39,636 nt of DNA from Clostridiales bacterium UBA4080 (GTDB lineage: Bacteria; Bacillota; Clostridia; Lachnospirales; Vallitaleaceae): contig DFYO01000044.1 of NCBI GenBank assembly GCA_002381865.1, forward strand, positions 1 through 39,636, read 5' to 3'. The position numbers were made by a program, and so were the translations under genes. Positions within the stretch are counted from its first letter, which is position 1, and every line of letters starts with the position of its first letter. This document shows, in pieces, positions 5,307 to 14,232 of the stretch. Below the pieces are notes generated by a model. The model had not been told where the DNA came from, searched no databases, and saw nothing but the letters and a program-made list of their open reading frames with translations.

Positions 5307-7301
5307 ATGAAAATAGCATTAGCAGGCAACCCAAATAGCGGTAAGACAACACTATTTAATGCAATAACCGGAAAAATTGAGCATGTAGGAAACTGGCCAG
5401 GAGTAACCGTGGCTAAAAAAGAAGGAGATGTAAAAAAGGAACTTAATAAATCTGGAAATAAAATCCGTATAGTGGATTTGCCTGGAGCATATTCGATTTC
5501 GCCCTTTACATCAGAAGAAAGTATAACTAGCAGCTTCGTAACAAATGAAAAGCCCGATGTAATTATTAATGTAGTAGATTCAACAAACCTAAACAGAAGT
5601 TTGCTTTTTACATTACAGCTATTAGAGCTTAAAATACCATTAGTTCTAGCCTTGAATAAATCAGATTTACTTGATAAAAAAGATATTACTATAAATACTG
5701 AAAAATTAGCTAAAGAACTTGGCTGTGCAATTGTAGAAATAAGTTCAGGCAAAAAGCAAGGTCTGGATAAATTAATTTCAAAGGCAAGCGAATGCGCTGG
5801 ATTAAAAAACAATACAAGCTTTGAATATATCAATGAAAACAATCAAACAAAAGACAATGATAAAGAGCTAGAGCGTGCCAGATTTGCATATATTGAAAAG
5901 CTGCTTGATGATATTGAGGTAAGAAAAACAGCTAGCAGCAAGCAAACCAAGCAGGATACAGTTGATAGAATTATTGCTCATAGCTTTTGGGGAATACCTA
6001 TTTTTGCAGCAGTAATATATTTTGTTTTTTCAATATCACAAACATATCTAGGCCCATTTCTTGCAGACTATTTTGTGGGTTGGATTGATGCTTTTTATGC
6101 TTATGCGGATGGTATTATTGCGGATAATGCCTCACCAATTATTAAAACCTTGCTTTTAGATGGTATTATTGGCGGATTTGGAGCTGTAGTTGGATTTCTT
6201 CCGCTTATTATGGTTTTGTTTTTTCTTCTCGCCTTAATGGAAGATTGTGGTTATATGGCAAGAGTAGCAGTTGTTATGGATAAATATTTGAAAAAGGTTG
6301 GATTGTCTGGAAAATCTATTATTCCGATGGTAATTGGAACAGGGTGTGCAATCCCAGGAGTAATGGCAACAAGAACTATTAGAGATGAAAGACAAAGAAG
6401 AACAACAGCGATGCTAACACCATTTATGCCTTGTGGTGCAAAGCTCCCGGTTATTGCGCTTTTTGCAGGGGTATTTTTTAAGGATGCAGCATGGGTAGGA
6501 ACCTTGATGTATTTTGTAGCTATTGCTATAATTATTGTAGGAGCTTTAATTGTTCAAAAAATTACTGGAAGCACAGGGGAAAAGAGTTATTTTATTATGG
6601 AGCTTCCAGAGTACAGAATGCCAAGCATTAAAAGGGCAGCTGTTTCAATGTTTTCAAGAGGAAAGGCATTTGTAGTTAAAGCAGCAACAATAATATTAAT
6701 ATGTAATGCTGTGGTTCAAGTTATGCAGAGCTTTACATGGAGCTTTCAGGTTGTTGAGGAGGGGATGGAGGCAAGCAGTATTTTAGCGAGTCTTGCAGGA
6801 CCATTTGCTTTTATCTTGATACCTCTTGGCTTTGGAACTTGGCAGCTTGCAGCGGCTGCAATTACAGGCTTTATTGCAAAAGAGAATGTTGTAGGTACAT
6901 TAGCTGTAGTATATAGTATAAGCAATTTCATAGATACTGAGGAGCTTGCGCTTGTATCAGGAGCAGGGAGTGTCGCATCAATAATGGGATTATCCTCTGT
7001 GGCAGCTTTATCATATCTTATGTTTAATCTTTTTACCCCACCTTGCTTTGCTGCAATCGGAGCTATGAATGCAGAAATGGACAGCAGAAAATGGCTTTGG
7101 GGAGCAATTGGATTTCAATTTGGAATGGGATATGTATTATCATACCTTGTATATCAAATAGGAAGTATTATTACTACAGGAAGATTAGGAGAGGCTGCAT
7201 TACAAGGGTTAATTATTGTAATGGTTATTATTGGAATTATATATACATTAATAAAAAGCAATGAGGAAAGGGAAATAAAGGGTATCAAGGAGGCGTTGTA
7301 A
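5307..7301 (+). CDS. feoB: Ferrous iron transport protein B (GTPase and permease)
   Basis: 664 residues, within the range of Firmicute FeoB proteins. The N-terminal G domain has the P-loop GNPNSGKTTLFN (residues 7-18), the G2 region NWPGVTV, the G3 motif DLPGAYSISPFT and the G4 motif NKSD. From about residue 225 the membrane domain begins. It includes the conserved gate segments GFLPLIMVLFFLLALMEDCG and IIPMVIGTGCAIPGV with TRTIRDERQRR, and the second gate region with PFMPCGAKLPV. FeoB moves Fe2+ across the cytoplasmic membrane using GTP. The ribosome-binding site is AGCAGGAG. Control by the upstream Fur box is inferred. Confidence 0.97.
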   Translation: MKIALAGNPNSGKTTLFNAITGKIEHVGNWPGVTVAKKEGDVKKELNKSGNKIRIVDLPGAYSISPFTSEESITSSFVTNEKPDVIINVVDSTNLNRSLLFTLQLLELKIPLVLALNKSDLLDKKDITINTEKLAKELGCAIVEISSGKKQGLDKLISKASECAGLKNNTSFEYINENNQTKDNDKELERARFAYIEKLLDDIEVRKTASSKQTKQDTVDRIIAHSFWGIPIFAAVIYFVFSISQTYLGPFLADYFVGWIDAFYAYADGIIADNASPIIKTLLLDGIIGGFGAVVGFLPLIMVLFFLLALMEDCGYMARVAVVMDKYLKKVGLSGKSIIPMVIGTGCAIPGVMATRTIRDERQRRTTAMLTPFMPCGAKLPVIALFAGVFFKDAAWVGTLMYFVAIAIIIVGALIVQKITGSTGEKSYFIMELPEYRMPSIKRAAVSMFSRGKAFVVKAATIILICNAVVQVMQSFTWSFQVVEEGMEASSILASLAGPFAFILIPLGFGTWQLAAAAITGFIAKENVVGTLAVVYSISNFIDTEELALVSGAGSVASIMGLSSVAALSYLMFNLFTPPCFAAIGAMNAEMDSRKWLWGAIGFQFGMGYVLSYLVYQIGSIITTGRLGEAALQGLIIVMVIIGIIYTLIKSNEEREIKGIKEAL

Positions 7302-7442
7302 ATGATATGGGATATAATTTTGATACTTATAATCTTAGCATTAATTGCAGGTGCTGCTTATAAAATAATAAAAGAAAAAAAGAAGGGTAATAAATGTATT
7401 GGATGCCCGTATAGCAGTAATTGTAGTAAGAAAAATGAGTAA
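7302..7442 (+). CDS. Small FeoB-associated Cys-rich membrane protein
   Basis: 46 residues: one N-terminal membrane helix (IILILIILALIAGAAY), a lysine-rich stretch and a cysteine cluster (KCIGCPYSSNC). This is the layout of the FeoB-associated Cys-rich family (PF12669), small partners encoded directly after feoB in many Firmicutes. The ATG begins one base after the feoB stop, and the ribosome-binding site (AAGGAGG) lies inside the end of feoB, so the two are translated together. Its exact role is unknown; a role in handling the iron delivered by FeoB is plausible. Confidence 0.9.
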   Translation: MIWDIILILIILALIAGAAYKIIKEKKKGNKCIGCPYSSNCSKKNE

Positions 7443-7448
7443 AGATAA

Positions 7449-7497
7449 ATAGACGTCTATTTTAGGCGTCTATAAATGTGTACAGACATTCACATTT
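7449..7497 (+). terminator. Two small hairpins after the feo operon
   Basis: ATAGACG (7449-7455) pairs with CGTCTAT (7467-7473), and AAATGTG (7474-7480) pairs with CACATTT (7491-7497). Neither has a long T-run, so termination is only suggested by position. Confidence 0.35.
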
Positions 7498-7637
7498 ATT
7501 AATATAATACTTGATTTTTGGTCTAACTAGGCGTACAATAGTTTGTGGTAACTTTAAAACAAGGCGTGTTATTGTTTTAACAAATTCTGCAAGTTATTTG
7601 TATAAAACAACAAATCAAAATTTAATGGGGGTATAAT

Positions 7638-9329
7638 ATGAAAAGGCGTATTAGTACAACGATGTCATTAATTATGGCAGTTATTTTAGCAGGGGGTATT
7701 TTTTCGGGATGTAATCAGAACGAAAAAGGTCTTGTCGAGGCTATTCTCAATTCTCAACAGCAATTAAAAATTGAACAAAGCTCAACAATGGATATTAAGG
7801 TTGATGTAACAAATATTGAGGAGCAATTTAAAGCAGAGCTAGATAAAGTCAATAATTTGGATTTGAAGCTTGATCAAAAAGCAATTCAAAATCAAGACAA
7901 ATCTAAGGTTCTTGCTCAGGTTGATTCAACCTTTACTTATGATGGAAAGCCTGAACAGCTAACAATGTGGGTTGATTTTGATGCAAAAGCAGAGAAACCT
8001 GTATTTAGAGAAATATTCAAGGTATCAGATAGTATTATGAGTTTAGCAAGAATGAATACAGAAGGAAAAGAATATATGGTGCTTGATCTTGGTAATATGG
8101 GTGCTGAGATGGGAACGAATTATGCTGAGACTACCGAGCTAGCTAAAGAATATCAGGAAAAATTTTCCGAAGAAATCAGAGATTATCTTACAAGATATAA
8201 TGCTAATTTTGTTGTAGTGACTAAAAGCAGAGATAAGAAAGTTAACGATCAAATGTGTACGATATATCAGGTTAAGTTTGATGACAAGTCCTTTAAAAGA
8301 TTTTTACAATATTCAATTAATGATATTTTGTCGGATGATGAGCTTATGGGACTTGTAAAAGAATACTTAATTAAGTCTATTGAAATATCTTTAAAAGGCC
8401 AAGAGCAGGCAGTTATAGATGAAGCAGTAGCAGCAATTGAAAAAGCATTTGGCGAAAAAGCACCTTATTTTGAAGAGTTTTCTACAGAAATGAATAAGTA
8501 TTTTGAGGTGTTAAAGGATGTCCAAATGGTTGGAGACAAGGGAATTTCAATTGAGTATGCGGTTAATAAAGATGGACTTATTGTAAATGAGATTTCAGAT
8601 TTCAATTTCGCAATCGATTTTGCAGAGTTTGAAGCTGCGATGGAAAAGCTTGATGTTGAAGAAGAATCTGAGGAAGAAGATACAACAGAAGTTGAAAATG
8701 AAGGAACAGCAATCAATAAAAAGGTTGCTAGCATTATTGCAACTATAGCAGAGGCTACGGACACAATTACAGAAACCGAAGAAGCGTCAGAGGCTGAAGT
8801 GGTAGAAGAGGATTTGAATCATGTACTTACATTAGGCTTTAAAACAAATACAGCAATTAATTATTCAGAGGATATTAGTGTCACACTTCCAGTGTTAACG
8901 GCAGATAACTCCTTTGATTATTTTGAATACCTTCAAAAACAGATTGAGGAAATGTCTAAAATAGAGGTTGATACCAAAATGGCAACCACTGTTTTTGTAG
9001 ATGACAAATATCAATTTGTTGAGCCAGCTCCAATAAATGTAAAGGGTAATTTGATGGTACCAATTGCAACAGTTGCAGAAGATATGAAAATTAAGACAGA
9101 ATGGAAAAAGGATACAAATGAAGTGCTGATAATACAGGAAGGTACGACAATCAGCGTTAAGCATAATAGCAAGGAAGCTTATGTTAACGGACAAAAGAAG
9201 CTTATGAATACACAGGCATTTATTCAGGATGGAAGAATCTTTGTTCCAATTAGATTTGTTTCTGATTCACTGGGATATAAAGTGAGCTATGATAAGGATT
9301 TTGATAGTGTAGATATTTATACAAAATAA
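7638..9329 (+). CDS. Lipoprotein with C-terminal copper-amine-oxidase-like stalk domain
   Basis: 563 residues. A signal peptide ends in the lipobox IFSGC with Cys25, so the protein should be anchored on the outer face of the membrane. Residues of about 30-340 form a large region resembling DUF6612/LolA-like lipoproteins of Firmicutes in general character, though I cannot assign it firmly. A Glu/Thr-rich linker (about 340-385) follows. The last 110 residues match the stalk domain PF07833 (VDDKYQFVEPAPINVKGNLM, then FIQDGRIFVPIRFVSDSLGY), which is common on clostridial cell-surface proteins. The ribosome-binding site GGGGGT precedes the ATG. A strong terminator follows, so it is probably transcribed alone. 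Confidence 0.8.
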   Translation: MKRRISTTMSLIMAVILAGGIFSGCNQNEKGLVEAILNSQQQLKIEQSSTMDIKVDVTNIEEQFKAELDKVNNLDLKLDQKAIQNQDKSKVLAQVDSTFTYDGKPEQLTMWVDFDAKAEKPVFREIFKVSDSIMSLARMNTEGKEYMVLDLGNMGAEMGTNYAETTELAKEYQEKFSEEIRDYLTRYNANFVVVTKSRDKKVNDQMCTIYQVKFDDKSFKRFLQYSINDILSDDELMGLVKEYLIKSIEISLKGQEQAVIDEAVAAIEKAFGEKAPYFEEFSTEMNKYFEVLKDVQMVGDKGISIEYAVNKDGLIVNEISDFNFAIDFAEFEAAMEKLDVEEESEEEDTTEVENEGTAINKKVASIIATIAEATDTITETEEASEAEVVEEDLNHVLTLGFKTNTAINYSEDISVTLPVLTADNSFDYFEYLQKQIEEMSKIEVDTKMATTVFVDDKYQFVEPAPINVKGNLMVPIATVAEDMKIKTEWKKDTNEVLIIQEGTTISVKHNSKEAYVNGQKKLMNTQAFIQDGRIFVPIRFVSDSLGYKVSYDKDFDSVDIYTK

Positions 9330-9367
9330 AAATTAGTGAAAAAAAGATTATTAGTTTATTTTAAAAT

Positions 9368-9401
9368 AAAACTCTCTCGTTTAAATAGCGGGAGAGTTTT
9401 T
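9368..9401 (+). terminator. Intrinsic terminator
   Basis: A 12-bp stem (AAAACTCTCTCG with CGGGAGAGTTTT, one G-U pair) and a loop of about 10 nt, ending in a T-run. It closes the stalk-domain lipoprotein gene. Confidence 0.9.
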
Positions 9402-9452
9402 GCATACTAAGTATAATTATGTTTAAGAATAATTTTCAAACAAACATAAAAC

Positions 9453-9485
9453 TATCACACTTTTATCACATCTTAAAATTATAAT
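9453..9485 (+). promoter_or_regulatory. Candidate activator-dependent promoter with 11-bp direct repeats
   Basis: TATCACA occurs at 9453-9459 and again at 9464-9470, spaced 11 bp apart, and a perfect TATAAT follows at 9480-9485. The repeats occupy the -35 position, where no TTGACA-like hexamer is present. OmpR/PhoB regulators bind 11-bp-spaced direct repeats, so this may be the autoregulated promoter of the downstream two-component operon. The rest of the 387-bp gap (9402-9716) shows nothing else I recognise. Confidence 0.5.
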
Positions 9486-9716
9486 ATAGCTATAACAAGG
9501 AAAAAGACAAAATAATACCAGCTATAATTAGAAGTATTCATGAAACAAAAAATAAAAAATGATATAATTAATAACAGAGACAAATTTTTGTTATTTATTA
9601 TATTGAAGAAATTATTTGTTAATTATCAGGAAAAATGAACGAATCCTCAGTAGCTAATAAGAGTATAGGATATTCTTATTAAAGGTAAATTTAAGTCCGT
9701 TTGGAGGTGCTTGTAA

Positions 9717-10409
9717 TTGGATGAAAAGAAAATCTTAGTTGTTGATGATGAAGAGGGCATTAGGGATATTATTAAGGAGTATGCAGAAGCAGAGGGATAT
9801 ATTGTTATTGAGGCTATTGATGGGGTTGATGCCATGAATAAATTTAAGCAGGAGTCGTATGAGCTTGTAATTCTTGATATAATGATGCCTAAAATGGATG
9901 GATGGAAGGTATGCAGAGAGATTAGAAAAACCTCGCAGGTACCAATTATTATGTTAACAGCAAGAGGTGAGGAGTATGATAAGCTTTTTGGCTTTGAGCT
10001 AGGGGTTGATGATTATATTGTAAAGCCTTTTAGTCCAAGAGAGTTAATGGCAAGAGCTAAGGTTGCAATGGGTAGAAGAATAATAAAGGAAAGTGAACCA
10101 AAAGAAAAGCTACTTGTATTTGGAGGCTTATCATTAAGCCCAGAGGGCAGAGATTTGAGAATCGATGGTGCTATAGCTGCCTTGACTCCAAAGGAATTCG
10201 ATTTAATATTATATTTTATGGAAAATCCCGGAATTGCTTTTTCTAGAGAGCAGCTATTAAGTGCGGTATGGGGTTATGATTATTTTGGAGATAATCGTAC
10301 TATTGATACACACGTAAAGATGCTTAGAGAGCATTTGGGAGCATATCGTGGATGGCTTTCAACTGTATGGGGAGTGGGATATAAATTTCAGCCGGAGGTA
10401 GGGAAATGA
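9717..10409 (+). CDS. OmpR/PhoB-family response regulator
   Basis: 230 residues. The receiver domain (1-120) has the acidic pocket DDEEG near residue 10, the phosphorylated Asp in LVILDIMMPKMDG (about residue 54), the conserved Thr in MLTARGEEYD and Lys in DYIVKPFSPRE. The C-terminal winged-helix domain (about 130-228) ends with RTIDTHVKMLREHLGAYRG and VWGVGYKF. The start is TTG, selected by GGAGGTG 8 nt upstream; the adjacent ATG is in another frame. It overlaps the kinase gene by 4 bp (ATGA), so the two form an operon. The stimulus is unknown. Confidence 0.95.
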   Translation: MDEKKILVVDDEEGIRDIIKEYAEAEGYIVIEAIDGVDAMNKFKQESYELVILDIMMPKMDGWKVCREIRKTSQVPIIMLTARGEEYDKLFGFELGVDDYIVKPFSPRELMARAKVAMGRRIIKESEPKEKLLVFGGLSLSPEGRDLRIDGAIAALTPKEFDLILYFMENPGIAFSREQLLSAVWGYDYFGDNRTIDTHVKMLREHLGAYRGWLSTVWGVGYKFQPEVGK

Positions 10410-11812
10410 AGCATATAGCAATCAAGCTTTGGCTAGGAATGATGATGCTTGTAGGATTTGCATTGCTGCTTCTTTGGTTATTTCAGATTGTTTTTTTAAA
10501 GGAATTTTATCTTAGCCAGCAAGAGGAGCAACTGTTTAATCAAGGTAAAAAGTTTGTTAATAGTATTGAAAGCGAAACGAGCTTAAATAAGGGAGAGCTT
10601 GTTGTTTCTTCTTTAAAAGAAGAAATGGAGAGCTTTGCCTATATTAATCATGTTTTAATAGAGATTAGAAGTATAGACGGGGACGTTGCTTTTAAAGCAA
10701 ATGGAACAACAGAGCAGCAAGCTCAAAATATGTTTAATAAATTGATAAATGAAGCTATAAAAGGAGCTTCCGAAGGTCAAGCTGTTAAGACGGCGGTCAG
10801 GCATCCACGATTTGGAAATACATATCTGGTGATTGGAATACCAATAGGAGAAGCAGGAATTTTTATTATGAATGCGCCCCTGCCACCAGTAGAAGCAACC
10901 TCGGAAATATTGGCAAAGCAGCTTATTTATATCAGTATTATTATGATATTAGCGGGCTCTGCAATAGCTTATGTTGTTTCTAGACATTTCACAAGACCAA
11001 TAAAGATGCTTGGAAAAGCAACGGGTGAAATTGCAAAGGGTAATTTTAATATCACTGTTGAGGATAATAGAAAGGATGAAATTGGAAGATTAGCTAAAGA
11101 TATAAAGGAGATGGCTGTTGAGCTTAAAAAAACAGATAAGCTTAGAAAGGAGCTTATTGGAAATATTTCTCACGAGCTTAGAACCCCACTTTCCTTAATT
11201 CAAGGCTATGCGGAGACTATTAGAGATATTAGCGGGGACAACAAAGTAAAAAGAAACGAGCAATTAGATCATATTATTAATGCGACGGATAGATTAAAAC
11301 ATTTAATTGAGGATGTGCTTAGTCTTTCGAAAATTGAGGCTGGGTTGGTTAAAATACAAAGGGAGCCTATTATTATTAAAGATTTATTAGATAAGGTGGC
11401 AGAGGCATTTGCAGTAATGGCTGAGAACAAGCAAATCAAGCTTGAAATTAAAAATCTAGAGGAGATTATTATTTTTGCTGATAGGTTAGGTATGGAGCAG
11501 GTGTTTTATAATCTTATAGGTAATGCGTTTAAATTTACTGAAGAAGAGGGTACTATTTGTGTTTCGGGGGAAGTTGAAAATGGATTTTTAAAAATTGTAG
11601 TAGAAGATAATGGAATAGGTATGGAGCAAGATGAAGCTAATCATATTTGGGAGCGTTATTATAAAGGGAAAGACAATAATTCGCAAGGTACTGGACTAGG
11701 ATTAGCTATAGTTAAAGGGATTTTAGAGGCACATAGTTTTAGATATGGAGTTTTAAGTGAGAAAGGTAAGGGAGCGAAAATTTGGATTGAAATGGAGCTA
11801 TATAAGATATAA
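10406..11812 (+). CDS. Sensor histidine kinase partner of the OmpR-type regulator
   Basis: 468 residues: a membrane helix at 8-30, an extracytoplasmic sensor region (about 32-172), a second helix (about 173-195), then HAMP (FTRPIKMLGKATGEIAKGNF). The HisKA box has the phosphorylated His in NISHELRTPLSLIQGYAE (about residue 254). The ATPase domain carries the N box (YNLIGNAFKFT), G1 (VEDNGIGM), the F box (WERYYKG) and G2 (GTGLGLAIVKG). This is a complete, classical kinase. It is translated by coupling from the regulator gene. The sensor region is not a family I recognise. Confidence 0.95.
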   Translation: MKHIAIKLWLGMMMLVGFALLLLWLFQIVFLKEFYLSQQEEQLFNQGKKFVNSIESETSLNKGELVVSSLKEEMESFAYINHVLIEIRSIDGDVAFKANGTTEQQAQNMFNKLINEAIKGASEGQAVKTAVRHPRFGNTYLVIGIPIGEAGIFIMNAPLPPVEATSEILAKQLIYISIIMILAGSAIAYVVSRHFTRPIKMLGKATGEIAKGNFNITVEDNRKDEIGRLAKDIKEMAVELKKTDKLRKELIGNISHELRTPLSLIQGYAETIRDISGDNKVKRNEQLDHIINATDRLKHLIEDVLSLSKIEAGLVKIQREPIIIKDLLDKVAEAFAVMAENKQIKLEIKNLEEIIIFADRLGMEQVFYNLIGNAFKFTEEEGTICVSGEVENGFLKIVVEDNGIGMEQDEANHIWERYYKGKDNNSQGTGLGLAIVKGILEAHSFRYGVLSEKGKGAKIWIEMELYKI

Positions 11813-11822
11813 GCAAGTAATT

Positions 11823-11936
11823 AAAGCATTTTTAGGAGATAGCTATATTAATTGCAGTAAGTGTCCCTTTTTCTTGACTCTTCGGACGGTCAGCGAAACA
11901 CTTACTGCTTTTGCGCTGTGCCTGGAAAAATGCTTT
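11823..11936 (+). repeat. Large imperfect palindrome (structured element)
   Basis: The outer arms AAAGCATTTTT (11823-11833) and AAAAATGCTTT (11926-11936) pair perfectly, as do the inner arms GCAGTAAGTGT (11854-11864) and ACACTTACTGC (11898-11908), with a poorly paired segment between them. It spans 114 bp just after the kinase gene. It could act as a terminator, a MITE-like insertion or a structured RNA. It is not repeated elsewhere in the window. Confidence 0.6.
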
Positions 11937-11965
11937 TAAAAAATTTTATAATAGAAGAGTTTGTA

Positions 11966-11994
11966 TTGACAGAGGAGGAGAAAAGGAATATAAT
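11966..11994 (+). promoter_or_regulatory. Consensus sigma-A promoter
   Basis: TTGACA (11966-11971), a 17-bp spacer and TATAAT (11989-11994). It drives the DUF6530-like gene. Downstream, at 12009-12030, TAGTAAT/TTAGTAAAT/TAGTAAAT repeats could be an operator. Confidence 0.8.
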
Positions 11995-12044
11995 ATTTTT
12001 AGTGAACTAGTAATTTAGTAAATTAGTAAATGGAGGGAAAGAAA

Positions 12045-12524
12045 ATGAAAATACCAACAACTTTAAAACACAAGCCGGTTATAGTAACGGAAAATTATGA
12101 GAATGTAGATGGCAGATATGCCTATGATTCAGATGCAAAGGGACTTTCGTTAGGACTTGCACAATGGAATGATAGGGGTAAGCTTGATATTTCAGCAAAG
12201 GTTTGGAGATATACGGGAGAAAAATGGTCAAGACAATCTGAAGAGCTTCCCTTGCATAGAGTACTTGACCTTGCTATACTTGTATGCAGAACAAAAAGAC
12301 ATTTTCAGGATGCATATAGATATGAAAATCTTTATGATACCAATAACCCGATTATTGATAGGGTTGGTCTTCAGGGAGATGCAATGACTGTTGAGGTTTG
12401 TACTAGCAACGATAAAATAAATGAGGATATTAAATTATTTAATCAGGTGCTTAGTGATGACGGAGAGCTAATTGGAGAACGATTAAAAATGCTATCTACA
12501 TTATTAAAGGATATGGGCTATTAA
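12045..12524 (+). CDS. DUF6530-like protein of unknown function
   Basis: 159 residues from ATG 12045. An in-frame ATG at 12030 overlaps the GGAGGG ribosome-binding site, so the later start is preferred. The sequence features KIPTTLKHKPVIVTENYENV, WSRQSEELPLHRVLDLAIL and a C-terminal helical region. These agree with my memory of a small family (DUF6530) of cytoplasmic Firmicute proteins without known activity. There are no membrane segments. It lies 18 bp ahead of the NarL-type regulator and could be cotranscribed with it from the strong promoter upstream. Confidence 0.65.
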   Translation: MKIPTTLKHKPVIVTENYENVDGRYAYDSDAKGLSLGLAQWNDRGKLDISAKVWRYTGEKWSRQSEELPLHRVLDLAILVCRTKRHFQDAYRYENLYDTNNPIIDRVGLQGDAMTVEVCTSNDKINEDIKLFNQVLSDDGELIGERLKMLSTLLKDMGY

Positions 12525-12542
12525 TTTATGGGGGGGTACTCA

Positions 12543-13190
12543 ATGAAAATTGTTTTAGCAGACGATCAGATATTATTTAGAACTATGCTTGAGGAAGTGC
12601 TAAGTCAGGATACTGAATTTGAAATAGTTGGTGTTGCTTCAAATGGTAATGAGGCAGTTGAATTAACTCTTAGCAAAAGGCCGGAAATGGTTCTTATGGA
12701 TATACAGATGCCAATAAAATCAGGTATAGATGCTTTAGAAGAAATCAAAAGCAAGCTTCCCAATACAAAGGTTGTAATGTTAACTACCTTTGAGGATTCT
12801 GACAACATAAGGGCTACATATTTAGCGGGTGCAGATGGTTATCTGGTTAAGGATATGCAACCGGATATATTAAAAATGTCTTTAAAATGTATTTACAATA
12901 ATTTATCAGTTATGCATAGAAGTGTACATGATAATCTGCTTAAGAATTATAAAAACCAACAAAATAAGGTAATAGATAAAAAACATGTTTTTGGCAATAT
13001 TGTTTTTAGTAGTACGGATGTTGAAATAATTAAGCTAATAGCAGAAGGTAAAACTAATAAGGAAATTGCAATAGAGCTAAATTATACAGAGGGTACTGTG
13101 AAGAATAAGGTTTCAAATATTTTTAACATAACAGGTCTTTCGGATAGAACAAAAATATGTGTATTTGCTATTAAAAATAATATTATATAA
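12543..13190 (+). CDS. NarL/FixJ-family response regulator
   Basis: 215 residues from ATG 12543, chosen because GGGGGGG sits 7 nt upstream; an earlier in-frame ATG at 12528 overlaps that site. The receiver domain has ADDQ near the start, the phosphorylated Asp in VLMDIQMPIKSG, Thr in MLTTFED and Lys in YLVKDMQPD. The C-terminal LuxR helix-turn-helix is EIIKLIAEGKTNKEIAIELN with GTVKNKVSNIF. Its kinase partner is probably the 7TM-type kinase on the opposite strand at 14227-15936, since HisKA_3-type kinases pair with NarL-type regulators. The promoter is probably shared with the preceding gene. Confidence 0.95.
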   Translation: MKIVLADDQILFRTMLEEVLSQDTEFEIVGVASNGNEAVELTLSKRPEMVLMDIQMPIKSGIDALEEIKSKLPNTKVVMLTTFEDSDNIRATYLAGADGYLVKDMQPDILKMSLKCIYNNLSVMHRSVHDNLLKNYKNQQNKVIDKKHVFGNIVFSSTDVEIIKLIAEGKTNKEIAIELNYTEGTVKNKVSNIFNITGLSDRTKICVFAIKNNII

Positions 13191-13257
13191 TTCAATAATT
13201 GAGATTAACAAAATTGTATCAAATATATTGCTTAGGTTGTAAATAGAGGGTGAAAAA

Positions 13258-14232
13258 ATGAGAATCATTGAGGATATGTTGTTAATTAGGGTGATTATAT
13301 ATCTGATAGTTTTAATTGCATTATTGCTAGGCAATATTTACATTAAGGTTTGCTTGAAGCATAATTCCGTAACTAAGGGAATTCATATTACGTCGGCCTT
13401 GATGGGTGCTTTTGTCTTTTGCTTTTATATGCAGGACGTTATAATTGAACTTGAGTTTGAAAAAATCTATCAGCAAATAGCAACAGTATCGCTGGCAGCA
13501 GGCTTAGCATCAGCCTTAATTACCATAAGCTTAATGCTCAAAGCAAGAATTACTCAGGGAAAAAGCTTAATCTTTAATCCGGACTTATCAGAAATAATCA
13601 CGGAGCTTGAAGACTTGGTATTGATTTATGATTATAAAGGAATGCTTATTAAAAAAAATAATAGAACAATTGAAATAGGAATAGGGGAAGCTCAAGAGCA
13701 TGATTTGCAAAGTATTATCATTGAATTATCATGTATTGCGATAACTAATAAGGATAAGATAATGTTAGAAATTGAAAGTGGATTTAAGAGCATATTCAGC
13801 TTTGGAATTATGAGCAATTCTAATGTGTATTATAAGGTAACCATAGCTCCCTTAAAGGATGACCGTATTAACAATCTTGGTTATATAATAACCTTTCATG
13901 ATATAACAGAAGAAAAAAATCTCTTAGAGGAAATTAACAGACAAAACGAATTGCTATCAGAAGCGAATGAAAAGCTTGAACAATATGTTAAGGTTGCAAA
14001 TATTTTGGAAAATGAAAAAGAACGATTAAAGCTATTAGAGGGTATTAACAGAGAATTAATTGCTAGAATTGAAGATGTGATTGAGAATATCCATTTACTT
14101 CAAAACAGTGAGTTTTCGGATTTTCAAAGCTATCAGGCTAGAATAAAAGAGCTTACTAAAGAGCTTAGAAATATTTTTCAAACTATAAGAGAGTCTGTTA
14201 AGGCTATAGCAACAGAGCAAACAAAGCTATAG
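13258..14232 (+). CDS. Membrane PAS protein with a degenerate kinase helix
   Basis: 324 residues: about three membrane helices (10-30, 40-60, 73-96), a PAS domain (about 110-222, ending GYIITFHDITEEKNLLEEI), a coiled coil (225-265) and a helical tail. The segment EKERLKLLEGINRELIARIE aligns by eye with the dimerisation helix of NarX-type kinases (ER..REIHD.L.H.L), but Asn replaces the phosphorylated His and no ATPase domain follows. It may be a non-catalytic sensor or a partner that dimerises with the neighbouring kinase. Its TAG stop abuts the stop of that convergent gene. The ribosome-binding site is GAGGGTG. Confidence 0.7.
   Translation: MRIIEDMLLIRVIIYLIVLIALLLGNIYIKVCLKHNSVTKGIHITSALMGAFVFCFYMQDVIIELEFEKIYQQIATVSLAAGLASALITISLMLKARITQGKSLIFNPDLSEIITELEDLVLIYDYKGMLIKKNNRTIEIGIGEAQEHDLQSIIIELSCIAITNKDKIMLEIESGFKSIFSFGIMSNSNVYYKVTIAPLKDDRINNLGYIITFHDITEEKNLLEEINRQNELLSEANEKLEQYVKVANILENEKERLKLLEGINRELIARIEDVIENIHLLQNSEFSDFQSYQARIKELTKELRNIFQTIRESVKAIATEQTKL

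Noticed and set aside
5225..5842. 205-codon minus-strand frame
   Set aside because: It is antisense to the feoB G domain, whose motifs are unambiguous on the plus strand.
11757..11939. 60-codon frame at the end of the kinase gene
   Set aside because: It overlaps the kinase in another frame and runs through the 114-bp palindrome.
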